64,000 nt of DNA from Trametes villosa (taxonomy: Eukaryota > Basidiomycota > Agaricomycetes > Polyporales > Polyporaceae). This document shows, one piece after another, positions 15,331 to 24,661 of this stretch. The notes beneath the pieces are model-generated. The model searched no databases, was not told the DNA's origin, and saw only the letters and a program-made list of their open reading frames with translations. The DNA is taken from positions 682,001-746,000 of the forward strand of contig PUDQ02000033.1 in the NCBI GenBank assembly GCA_002964805.2, given 5' to 3'. The position numbers and the translations under genes were made by a program. Every line of letters starts with the position of its first letter. Position 1 is the stretch's first letter.

Positions 15331-18300
15331 ATGTCCACCCGTCAGCGCACCGCGACCGCCTCCCGCAAGGACGCCTACGGCCTCTGGGACTCTGACTCCG
15401 AACGCCCGCGCCAGACAATGGCCACCACACAGCGCCACAACGTGGAACAGAGTGTGCCCACGGAGAGCTCGAGGAAACACCGCAGCTCGCGCCGAACGGA
15501 TCCCCTCGACCCAGCGGCACCCTCGCGCTCCCACCACAAGTCCTCTAGCAAAGACAGGACATCGGCGGCACCACAGCAGACGCAGTACGCCGTCCCACAG
15601 CCCGCGCAGCCCTCGAGCACATCCCGAACCCACGACGCGTACGCCGACGCATACGGCCTCCGCACGTACATCAAGAAGAGGACCGACAAGCGTAGCCCAC
15701 GGTCCTCGAACGAGAAGGTGCCAGTGCCCGACGACGCCCCGGCGTCCCGCTCTGCGTATCCCGCTCGGTATGATTACGCGACCGCAGCCACTTATGCACA
15801 ACCGCCCGCGTCGAGCAGCTACTATGCTATTCCGCCCGATCAGACTACCCGCGATCCCACCTCGTCTTCTCGGCACCATCGCGAGCGAACGAAGGACAGG
15901 GAAAAGTCCAGCAGGCGCGAGGTAGAGAAGCTCAGTCTGAGAGACTACGCGTCCGTGAAGAGTGAAGATCGTGAGAGGCGGCGGAGGGAGAAGGAGGCCG
16001 CAAAGGAAAAGGAGCGGTCGTCGAAGGATCGAGACAAGCACAGGGAGAAAGAGAAGTCTAGACATCGAGATGTCCCCGCAGACCGCAGGGCACCCGATGC
16101 GACCAGTCTACATCAAGTGCTCAGTCAAGCACCAGCCCCTGCGCAGAGATCGACTGACAGGTTGCCGGCTGGATATCCGGTATGTACGCTTCACTCTTCA
16201 TATGCCCACGATAAGTTCAACATCTCGCAGGACTACGCGCGCACGCCGCAAACTCATACGTCTCAGATTGCTCCCTCCATCGCCCCTGCTACCCTACCAT
16301 GGACGGGCCTCACGACTGGTGGGCGGACAGCGCCCACCCAAGCGACCCCCCATGTGCCCGATGCAGGATATCCTTCCGCTTCCGACAGGGAGGACGCACC
16401 GCTGCCAATACCTCCTCCAGGGCACAGGCGCGAGAGATCATCTTCGAAGGCTCCTCGCTCCCAGCGTCATCAGGTTCTAGCTCAGCAAGCCGCTCAGGAC
16501 TCCGGCATCTCCAGCAGCGAACAGGAGCATTCAGGCATGGAGCGAGTAAGCGCATCCCGCCGTCACTATCTGCGCAGGCTAACTCACGATGCGCTTAGAC
16601 TAGAGTAGCTGACAGGCGCTACGTGAGCCGAGAGCAGGCCAGCACTCTTGGACGCGGTCAATCTTCAGGCCCCTCCGGAAGTGAGAATGAGAGGGCTCCT
16701 GCCGTTCAGAAGGAGCGCGTAAGTCTTCGTTTACCCGCGAGTTACGTATTTATTTAATCACGCTTTGTAGCGTAAGCACAGGGAATCGTCCCGTCACAAA
16801 TCGAGGGCTGTTGCTCCCGACGGTCCCCCCGGTCCTACCACGAGTCAGGAGATCGCGACTGCGTGGTACTCACGAGTAAGTGCTTCTGCCAAGGAATGCC
16901 GTGCAGTCCCTCATCGCCTAACAGCACACTCAGCGAGACGCCCCTGCTACGAAACAACCAGCACCGGGGGCAGACTCTCCGTATCGTCCGTCCACGGCGG
17001 TGCCTAACGATGGTATGCCCATGCAGTCCGGTGTGCCTTATGCAGGCAAACCTACTTCTCACGTAGGTCTGACCACATCTCAACGCCCTCCACCTCAAAT
17101 AGTCAGCATCCGCGCTGGGCAGGGACCTTCCGAACCACACGCAGGCACCCTACTTCCGAAGAACCACAGTGCGACCTCTGTGAACCGCCAAGGCGACCCC
17201 CAGGCAGCCGCATACGACACGGCCGCTCGCTCACAGCCTGCAGGGCAGTACTATCAGCAGTCAGCTGGACGGCCTCAAGACACCATGCTGCAGGCGGCAC
17301 CCTATCCCGCGACGAATCAGGATGGTTCCCGGGCGCACCAACATTCCCCTGTCACTGCGGGCGTCCCGAGCTCATACCAACAGCCCCCGCAAGGCTACCC
17401 AAACCCAGCGGCATACTCGCGGCACGCGAGCCGGCTGGTTTCCAGTCAGCTGCCCACGCAGGATCCGTACGCTTCACGGACGACGGTGGGTGGCCCTCAG
17501 CATCACCACGGTGTGGTCTCTGGACAGCATTTGCAGGCGGCGTCACACGACTATCGCGCGCGTTCGACCCCGGCACCTCCGAACGGTACGAGTCAGTCGC
17601 ACGCCAATCCGGCGAGTGCCCAGCAAGCGTCGTATTCACACCAACAGCCCTCCGCGCAACACCCTCAATCGGAGGCGTACCGCTCTGCCGCAGCCGGTGC
17701 GAGCGCGGCTCAGCCATACGGCGTCTCGGAGCTGCACCGTGTCCTCAGCCCTGCACCTTACCAGTCGGCCCACGCGAGGGCGGCCCCTCAGGACCCGTCC
17801 ACCCGGTTTCCGGTATACGAGGACGCAGCAGGCACTGGCGGCCCGGCGGCGTATGGTACACAACATGCTGCGGCAGCCTACAACCCCGCTGCGCAGACAA
17901 CTGCTTCGCGCCCCGTCGCTTCCGCGGGTCAAGGGTATCCGTCCGCGTCTCCGAAGCGGGGATTGACCTATCCAGGTGCCTCGGCACCCGCGCCGGCCCC
18001 TTCCGTCCACGTCAACCCCGCCAACTATCACGGCGCTACGGCGCACGATGCGCGATCGCCGAAGCCTCCTTCAGTCGCGACGATTACGGCCGACACGCCT
18101 GGAGTCCGCTCTCAGGGCCACGGAGCTCATGGCAGGGAGCCATCCGGGCAGGGCGCTCACTACCAGCCCTCTCCGCGCCATGATCAATCGGCGACGCAGC
18201 TGGCTGGGGATGCTCAGTACGCCTACGCCTCCGGGCAAACTGCGGGTCATTCGCCCTCGCGACACCATCTCGCGGACCCTGGTCGCTCTCCTGCGGTTGG

Positions 18301-19976
18301 TCACGCGGTTCCGGCCGGCTCCGCTGCGAACACGCCGAAACACTCACCTTCTGGCCGCCTGCACTCGCACCGCAATGGCTCGAACGATACGATCACTCAC
18401 GCCGCCCCGACGAAGCCCTCCCCGAGCAGCACCTTCCAGCAGCAGCTCCCCCACCGCAACAGTGTCACCAACCTCCAACTTCACGCCGCGTCACGACCCG
18501 ATAACGCCCCGGTCTCCCGCCAGCCTAACGCCCCCTCCGGATACCCTGATCCCGCTAGATACCGCTCGCCTGCGCCCCCGGGATACCCCACCCAGCCCCA
18601 GTCGGCTCCTAATGGAAACTCGGCCAGCTACTCGCAATCGTATAACGCCCAGCCTCAGACGACCTCTTACGACCAGTACGGCCGCGCAGTGGCCCAGCAG
18701 CCCCGCGCGGCTCAACCTACTGACTATGGGCACCGCGCCCAGGAGCCGCCCCATTCGGCGCCCCCGACTTCTACCACGATGCCGCTCTCTAGCCAACGTG
18801 TCCCGCCCCGCAGCGCGCCGTCGCCTGCGCCCACTGTCAGACCTCAGCGACTCACCGCCGTCTCCTCGCCTAGCGGCAAGGCTCCCTCGCTGCACGCTGC
18901 GCCTCCACAGCCCACCCGGAATCAGACCTACCCCGCCCCTGCTCCCAACCCGCCTCCAGGCCCATTCCCGTCGGCACACTCCCGCACTGTGTCAGATCCT
19001 CAGTATCCGGGCAGAGCCGCTAATGCGGGGTATCCTTCTGCGAGCTTGCCTACTCGAGGCCAGTCGTACTCACGCCCGACGGCGAGCGCAGCCCTTCAGC
19101 CTCCGGATGTGCTCCTCACGCCCTCGTCTCTGGCGCCCTCCATGCTGCCTCCAGTTTCGTCTCAGGTGCCCTTGGACCGGACGACTTCGAAGAGCTCGAT
19201 AAAGGAGAAGGAGAAAGATTCGAAGAAGAAGGGCCTGCTGGGCCGTGGCCTGAGCCTCTTCCGCTCCAGGTCGTCGCCGCCGAAGCCGCGAGAGCAGGAG
19301 CCTCCTCCCTCCGCCGCGATCAGGGAGAAGCGTCAGCGCAACATCTCGCAGCCTACGCAACCTCTGGCGCACATGCAGGCATCCCAAGTCCCCGTCAAGC
19401 CTGCGGCTGGCGCCCCCGCTCCCCAAGTAGCCGTTGCAACCGTGTCAATTCCCGCACCCCCTCAGGCGCGCCGAGAGAACAGCGCCCCCGGGCAAGTGCC
19501 CCTCGCTGCGCCGACCCCGATTCATGGAAGACGCAGCCCGAACGGGAAGATGTTCACGCCGTTCCGGCTCGTGGCCAAACGGCACCACACCGTCTCTACT
19601 GCCTCCGTGGACGCAGTGGACGGCACGGTGGTACGTCATATCCCACCCACCCTTGTACCTGTACCTGAGCAGCTACTGACCGCGGGCGTAGATCAACGCG
19701 ATGCTGACTGGGGGAGAGTCCACGCGGAGCTCCACGGCAGGGCGCCCCTCGCCGCCTCTTCGCGACCCCATGACTGCAGCGCAGGAATGGCGCAACAAGG
19801 AGGAGTACGAGCAGCAGGTCCGCGGCCAGGCGCGCCGTCGCCGACCGGGGGTGACGTTCGACATCAACGAGGACGTGCCTGAGGACCGGGTCCCGGTGCA
19901 GAAGTCGATGAGGGCGAACCTCGCGGCCATGCAGGCGGCGGGCGTGCCGGTTCCGACCAGACAGGCGACGGCGTAG
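15331..19976 (+). CDS. large disordered Ser/Pro/Gln/Ala-rich protein, function unknown
   Basis: Not recognised. The product is about 1,480 aa and almost wholly low complexity. It starts MSTRQRTATASRKDAYGLWD. Residues ~180-260 are a charged Arg/Lys/Glu/Asp tract (DREKSSRREVEKL, RRRREKEAAKEKERSSKDRD) that may form a helix. Several short introns lie between 16180 and about 17000; the long exon 17000-19629 is Pro/Ser/Gln/His/Tyr-rich. Near the C-terminus are more ordered patches: KEKEKDSKKKGLLGRGLSLFRSRS, KMFTPFRLVAKRHHTVSTASVDAVDGT, and after an intron (about 19630-19689) MTAAQEWRNKEEYEQQVRGQ and RPGVTFDINEDVPEDRVPVQKSM. These tail motifs are the best handles for finding relatives. No signal peptide or membrane span. 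An out-of-frame ATG at 15321 could dampen translation. Exon borders in the N-terminal half are approximate. Confidence 0.7.
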
Positions 19977-20329
19977 CCCCCATTCGGACAGCTGGTGGGC
20001 TGGGACTTGGCTGGGACGGAAAGAAAGACAGCGGCTCGCGTTGGTCGGGCTGGTGAAACTGAAACGGACGGATGCTTCGTTATTGAATCCTCCTAATCTC
20101 TGGGAATAGAATCGCTCTGTTATCTATATGCATGCACCTGCTATGTAAATGTATCTCTATGTCGTCATTACAGTTGTCGCTAGTGCAGGATGTATTGTAT
20201 CTCGTACTGTAATCGAACATGTCTTCCCCATTCATGCGAGCTCTACGTGGGCGTGTTGGTCGTCCAGTCGTCGAGTAGCAATGAACCACATTTTGAGATC
20301 AGAATTACTTCACCAGGCACACCGTCATC
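19977..20329. other. intergenic region before tRNA-Val
   Basis: 353 bp of AT-richer sequence holding the 3' UTR of the disordered-protein gene. No coding signal seen. Confidence 0.5.
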
Positions 20330-20429
20330 GGTTCGATGGTGTAGTTGGTTATCACGTCTGTCTCACATTCAGCGCCCTGCAAGGCGTAGTGCGCACAGGA
20401 GGTCTCCGGTTCGAGCCCGGGTCGAACCA
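20330..20429 (+). tRNA. tRNA-Val (anticodon CAC) with 26-nt intron
   Basis: The cloverleaf folds cleanly. The acceptor stem GGTTCGA (20330-20336) pairs fully with TCGAACC (20422-20428), with discriminator A at 20429. The D arm is GTGTAGTTGGTTATCAC. The anticodon stem TCTGT/ACAGG carries loop C-T-CAC-A with the anticodon at 20364-20366. The T arm CCGGTTCGAGCCCGG contains the B box. A canonical-position intron after base 37 spans 20368-20393 and can itself form a CGCC/GGCG hairpin. Mature length is 74 nt before CCA addition. Five Ts follow at 20432-20436. Confidence 0.93.
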
Positions 20430-20431
20430 GC

Positions 20432-20436
20432 TTTTT
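20432..20436 (+). terminator. RNA polymerase III T-tract terminator of tRNA-Val
   Basis: TTTTT begins 3 nt after the tRNA discriminator base, the expected Pol III stop signal. Confidence 0.85.
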
Positions 20437-21021
20437 GCTATCCTCCCCCCCAAACGATGGCTTTCATTGGCTCGGTACTGTGATGGCGTACTGCTGTACA
20501 TCCCGCACCTCTGTTGCGAAGTCCGAGTTGAGCGCATGCGTATGCGCTGTTATTGCTGACGAACGGTTCTCCTTAGTGTGTAACGTCGAACAGTGACTAC
20601 AGCGCAGGCAGTTAGCTAGTTAGCTTCCCCGCGTAAGGGGCCGTTACTAGGCCCGGGAGCCACGATGAGACCTGCGCTATCCCGGACGGATATCCTAGCT
20701 CCTGCCATCATCCCCTGACAGGAACCATGCGACCTTCCGCCCCATTGCCCGCGTCGAGTCGCCGGGGACCGCGAACGCGACGGCCGGCGCGACTGAGCGC
20801 GCCAGTAAAGCAGGAGCGGAGAGGCGGGGTGGGCAGGTTATGTGCACCAGGAGGCTGACTGGTCAGCCTCCCGCACCTGTTGAAGCGAACAGCTATGGCC
20901 GACATAGGCAGAGACTCGAGCATTTGTCGGTAATCGAGTTCGAAACGGATGTGCCGGTTATGTGGTCCAGCAGTATGCCCACCCACTAGGTGGTGCGATG
21001 GAGGACCTGGGCGAGAAGTGC
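20437..21021. other. non-coding region with short palindromes
   Basis: About 585 bp. It contains a 10-bp perfect inverted repeat with a 2-nt centre (20850-20871). It also contains a 78-nt stretch (20601-20678) whose ends AGCGCAGG/CCTGCGCT pair perfectly, with an internal CCCC/GGGG hairpin but no tRNA B box. No supported gene. Confidence 0.5.
20850..20871. repeat. 10-bp perfect palindrome with 2-nt spacer
   Basis: GGAGGCTGAC - TG - GTCAGCCTCC. Lies about 150 bp left of the fold-back element. Role unknown; could be a relic of another insertion or a protein-binding palindrome. Confidence 0.6.
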
Positions 21022-21283
21022 TTATTGCTGGTTGCACGGCGCTTGTCGCGGGCGCGAAATCGCGATTTTTGCGCACCGCGCGCGTCCGGAGGGTGTCGAC
21101 GGAGAACGACCATAGTTCACTCAGTTCTGCATGTATCTACTTCGTTCTTCGATAATCATAATCGCCTCGTCGACGCGCAGGGCAGAGTGTTAGTTACGTC
21201 CCGAAATTCGCATTTTTAGAAAATCCGCTCCTACAGCCCCGCCGCCGCGTGAAACCGCTTAGAGCTCGCGAAGGTGAGCGAAT
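21022..21283 (+). repeat. left inverted arm of fold-back element
   Basis: Pairs with 21846-22112 in reverse complement. The first 79 nt match exactly, then several substitutions appear over the next ~100 nt, and matches become patchy past the Ccgccgc stretch at 21237-21248. Confidence 0.75.
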
Positions 21284-22109
21284 CTGAGGGTCCAAAGGCT
21301 TGAAATATGGTACGGCACCATATTTTGAGGGCATGATGTGTGCTTCATTGCGGAGGGGAGGGAGATAAGTACACCGTGACCTTCGAGCACTCGAGGCCCA
21401 GCGCCTGCTAGCGCGTTGCTCCGCCCAAGTCGCTCTTTTCTCCGCCTCGGTCACCCAAAACACACTCTCTGGCTTTATCAACAATATCTGCTTAGTTTCT
21501 GTGAATATGCACCAGTTTCGCGGCCCCAACCTCAAGGGTATCAGCCAGTATACGGTGTACAACTCGCACGCGGCCCGATGCATGCTGCGGCTCTTCAAGC
21601 GCGCCGAGAACATCTTTCCGAGGCCGGAGTTACTTACGAGGGGAAGCAAGTCGATCCGAGGGTTCGATGGCGGTATGGGCGGTCGAGAGTAGAAGAGAGG
21701 GGACACGAAGCGTGCAAGACTCGGCCGCAGTGTACAAGCCCACATGGCGAGTCATCCATACACAGTCCTTTCAACATGAAACCCCTTTCTTTCTGGCACC
21801 ACGCCCTCCGCATGCTCTACCGTACCATAACCCAGTTTATCATGCCCTCGATTTCGCCCGCGTTCGCGAGCTACACGCGTTCTCGCGCAGCGGCGGGGCT
21901 CGAGGAGCGAATTTTTCAAATTGCGAATTTCGCGACAAAAATGATACCGTGCCCTGCGCGTCGACGAGGCGATTACGAATATCGATAAACAAAGTAGATA
22001 CATGCAGAACTGAGCGAGCTATGGACGTTCTCTGTCGACACCCTCCGGACGCGCGCGGTGCGCAAAAATCGCGATTTCGCGCCCGCGACAAGCGCCGTGC
22101 AACCAGCAA
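21025..22109. mobile_element. non-autonomous fold-back element with long terminal inverted repeats, TA-flanked
   Basis: A 1,085-bp segment bounded by inverted arms of about 230-280 bp. The outermost 79 nt of the two arms (21022-21100 and 22034-22112, including the flanking TA) are identical in inverted orientation. Similarity then falls off inward, through about 21283 and 21846, with scattered mismatches. Both ends read TA-TTGCTGG... so a TA dinucleotide flanks each side, as expected for a Tc1/mariner-type target duplication. The interior (about 21310-21820) has no transposase-like frame, so it would be a MITE-like or solo fold-back relic dependent on an enzyme elsewhere. A 9-bp palindrome sits at 21303-21325. 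Class assignment is inference from the TA and arm structure. Confidence 0.7.
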
Positions 22110-22112
22110 TAA
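21846..22112 (-). repeat. right inverted arm of fold-back element
   Basis: Reverse complement of the left arm; exact over the outer 79 nt (22034-22112). A transcript through both arms would form a long hairpin. Confidence 0.75.
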
Positions 22113-22623
22113 CTTGCGACAGCATTTGCGTAGGATTTGTATGTGGCCTTCCAGTGCACGGTGAGCGGGGCCTGTCTCTATCAAGCCGCAACGCGTAGTA
22201 AACCTAAGAGCAGTCATTGGCGGAAAGACTGTTGGGATGACGGATGGACAGTCTCACGTTCCAACGCGGTGGGAGTAGCGTTGGTAACAAGCCTGGAACT
22301 GACCAGTTCAAGGGCCGTGCATGCCAAATGTTCTCAGTCTGCGAATGTGGAACACAGGAGATTGAATATACGGTGAATCTGCTTGTGTGCGGTACGGCCA
22401 AGGATTGGGAACATGATGGACGAGACTGAGTTGGGTAGATCGCGGGAGACGCCGAGGGAGAAGGAGCGGCTGCGCTGCATCCGCCATCCGGTCATCGCCC
22501 TCCTTGACTTCTCCCTTCTCTTCCGCAGCCCCTCCCTTAACTTTCTCCTTCTCTCCCTCACCCCGGCAGCCGACCCCTCCTCAACGCACGCAGCCTCTCG
22601 CAGGCTCGACACCGTCGCCCAGT
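22113..22623. other. region between fold-back element and GT15 gene
   Basis: About 510 bp. Pyrimidine-rich from about 22500 to 22620 just before the GT15 start, likely its promoter and 5' leader. No gene seen. Confidence 0.5.
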
Positions 22624-24446
22624 ATGATGACGCCTATGCGTTATGTGGTATTGGTGCTGGCCATCATTGTAAGCTTCCCATGCACTCCGCATATAACTCT
22701 TTCCTCCCAAGTCTGACAGAGGCCACGTAGATCAGCTTGCACTTCCTGCTCAGCTTCTCGCACGAGGAATATGGCCGCGCAACCTCTCTCTCCAACCTCT
22801 CGGAGCACTTCGGCGGGGTCAAGCCTCACCCGCCGGGTGTTCCAGATGACTACTACGTAGAGCCGACCCCTTCGCCGAAAGGCAGGAGAGCGAACGCCAC
22901 CTTCGTGTTCTTGGCTCGTAACGGAGACCTCAGCGGAGTGGTGATGAGCATGAAGCAAGTCGGTGAGTGCATTCAGTGAGAACACCTGGGTTGCGCCTCA
23001 TGAGGCTGGCAGAGGACCGCTTCAACAAGGAGTTCCAGTACCCCTACGTATTCCTCAACGAGGAGCCCTTCTCGGATGAGTTCAAGGAGTATGTCCATGG
23101 TCCTGCTGCAGTTCGTTTGTACTGACCGGTCTCACCCAGCCGCGTGCAAACGTTGACCGACTCGAAGATCGAGTTCGGACTTATCCCCAAAGAGGACTGG
23201 GTTCAGCCGTCTTTCATTGACGAGGATCGCGCGACTGCTGCTCGGAAGGACATGATGGAAAAGAACGTCATCTACGGCGGAAGTGTTCCCTACCGCAACA
23301 TGTGTCGGTTCAACTCTGGCGTGAGTTACGACTGTGACTCCCAGGAGCAGCAAGGATGCTGAAAGTTGCACAGTTCTTCTACAGGCATGAGTTGCTCGCG
23401 AAGTACAAGTACTACTGGCGCGTCGAGTAAGTATTTTGAGCATGTCTGTCTCCGAGCCAGAGCTAACTTTGGAGCAGGCCTGACGTCAACTTCTTCTGTG
23501 ACATCCACTACGACGTAGGGTTCTTTCTCTTGACTGGCGCGGGCATCAGGCTGACTCGTCATTTGTTGTAGCCCCTGCTGTTCATGCAGGACGAGAAGAA
23601 GGTTTACGGTCAGTATCTTGGTCAGGAGTAATGACCGCGCCGCTGAACCCCATATTTGCTTCAGGTTTCACCGTGTCGCTCTACGAGTACCCTGCCACCA
23701 TCCCGACCCTTTGGGATGCGGTTAAAGGTTAGACATGCCGCCCAAACTAGCTTCCGCCTCAACTCACCGCGCCTTACAGAGTTCACCGATAAGAACCCTG
23801 ACCTCGTCGCGCATGACAACGCCATGAGCTTCGTTTCCGATGATGGAGGCAAGACCTACAACAACTGCCACTGTACGTGTCCGCAGTTTCCCGGACTCGT
23901 AACACGGCTAATGCGCTCGCGCTCGCAGTCTGGAGCAACTTTGAGATTGGTGACCTCGACTTCTGGCGTGGCGAGGCGTACTCGAAGTTCTTCGACTTCC
24001 TGGACCAGAAGGGCGGTTTCTACTACGAGGTATGACCATCGCATCCCATGTCCCGCAGTTGATCCACGAGCTGATACTGCGACGCAGCGTTGGGGAGACG
24101 CGCCCGTGCACAGTATCGGCGCCGCGCTGTTTGCGAAGAAGGACCAGATCCACTTCTTCAACGACATCGGTACGTGGCCTCCTACGGCTGTCCTGCCACC
24201 TTTGGACAAATCGCTGATCCTCCCTGCCCCTGCCCGCAGGCTACCGGCACAACCCCTTCCAACACTGCCCTCAGGGCGAGGCGCACAAGAAGGGCAAGTG
24301 CTGGTGCAACCCGCAGGACAACTTCGGTGAGCGTGGCGCGCGCGCGCGCTCTGGTGTACTGTTCCGTCCGAGGCTGACATTACGCTATTACTACAGATTA
24401 CGAGTGGTACAGTTGCCTCAAGCGCTACGACGCACTGTTCGCCTGA
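22624..24446 (+). CDS. GT15 family alpha-1,2-mannosyltransferase (Kre2/Mnt1/Ktr type)
   Basis: Golgi type II enzyme that adds alpha-1,2-mannose from GDP-mannose to O- and N-glycans. The first coding exon is 45 nt (22624-22668) and with exon 2 (from 22731) forms the signal anchor MRYVVLVLAIIISLHFLLSF. The luminal domain carries GT15 hallmarks: ANATFVFLARNGDL, EDRFNKEFQYPYVFLNEEPF, SVPYRNMCRFNSG, FYRHELLAKYKYYWRVEPDV, FFCDIHYDPLLFMQD, YGFTVSLYEYPATIPTLW, NCHFWSNFEIGDLDFWR, DAPVHSIGAALFAKKDQIHFF and YRHNPFQHCPQ. The WRVEPDV acidic site is the metal/donor region of the family. It ends SCLKRYDALFA at 24446. About ten introns of 50-70 nt. A specific KRE2, KTR or YUR1 orthologue cannot be assigned by eye. 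Confidence 0.92.
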
Positions 24447-24661
24447 GATACCGGCCTGTTGTGGTGCTTGTATATCCCCTTTCCAATATTTATCCCCCAT
24501 CGCCCTGTATGCCAGTGTCCTTGTTGGCTTCGCACTCCAGCTACAGTCACTTGCGTGAGCCATTGAGACTGAAGCGTTGAGCTGTCTCGAAGATCGGTGG
24601 GTGCGGTGACAAGGGACACGGTAGCAGTGCCCATGAATGACCGGTACGGCGGTGATGTGTC
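24447..24661. other. convergent 3' region GT15 / PIK1
   Basis: 215 bp between facing stop codons. TGTATAT occurs at about 24468 on the + strand, close to but not matching a full Puf3 site. Nothing else seen. Confidence 0.45.

Noticed and set aside
15319..16065. - strand frame with hydrophobic stretches
   Set aside because: Antisense to the start of the disordered-protein gene; the hydrophobic look comes from reverse-complemented Ser/Arg/Glu codons.
17976..19202. 408-residue Arg/Pro/Ser-rich + strand frame
   Set aside because: Alternate frame of the long disordered exon, which is open in another frame over a longer span and connects to spliced neighbours.
20949..22217. similar short peptides encoded in both arms of the fold-back element (LLLVARRLSRARNRDF...)
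   Set aside because: The shared peptide follows from the inverted DNA repeat itself; no start, no third copy here and no known domain, so not called as genes.
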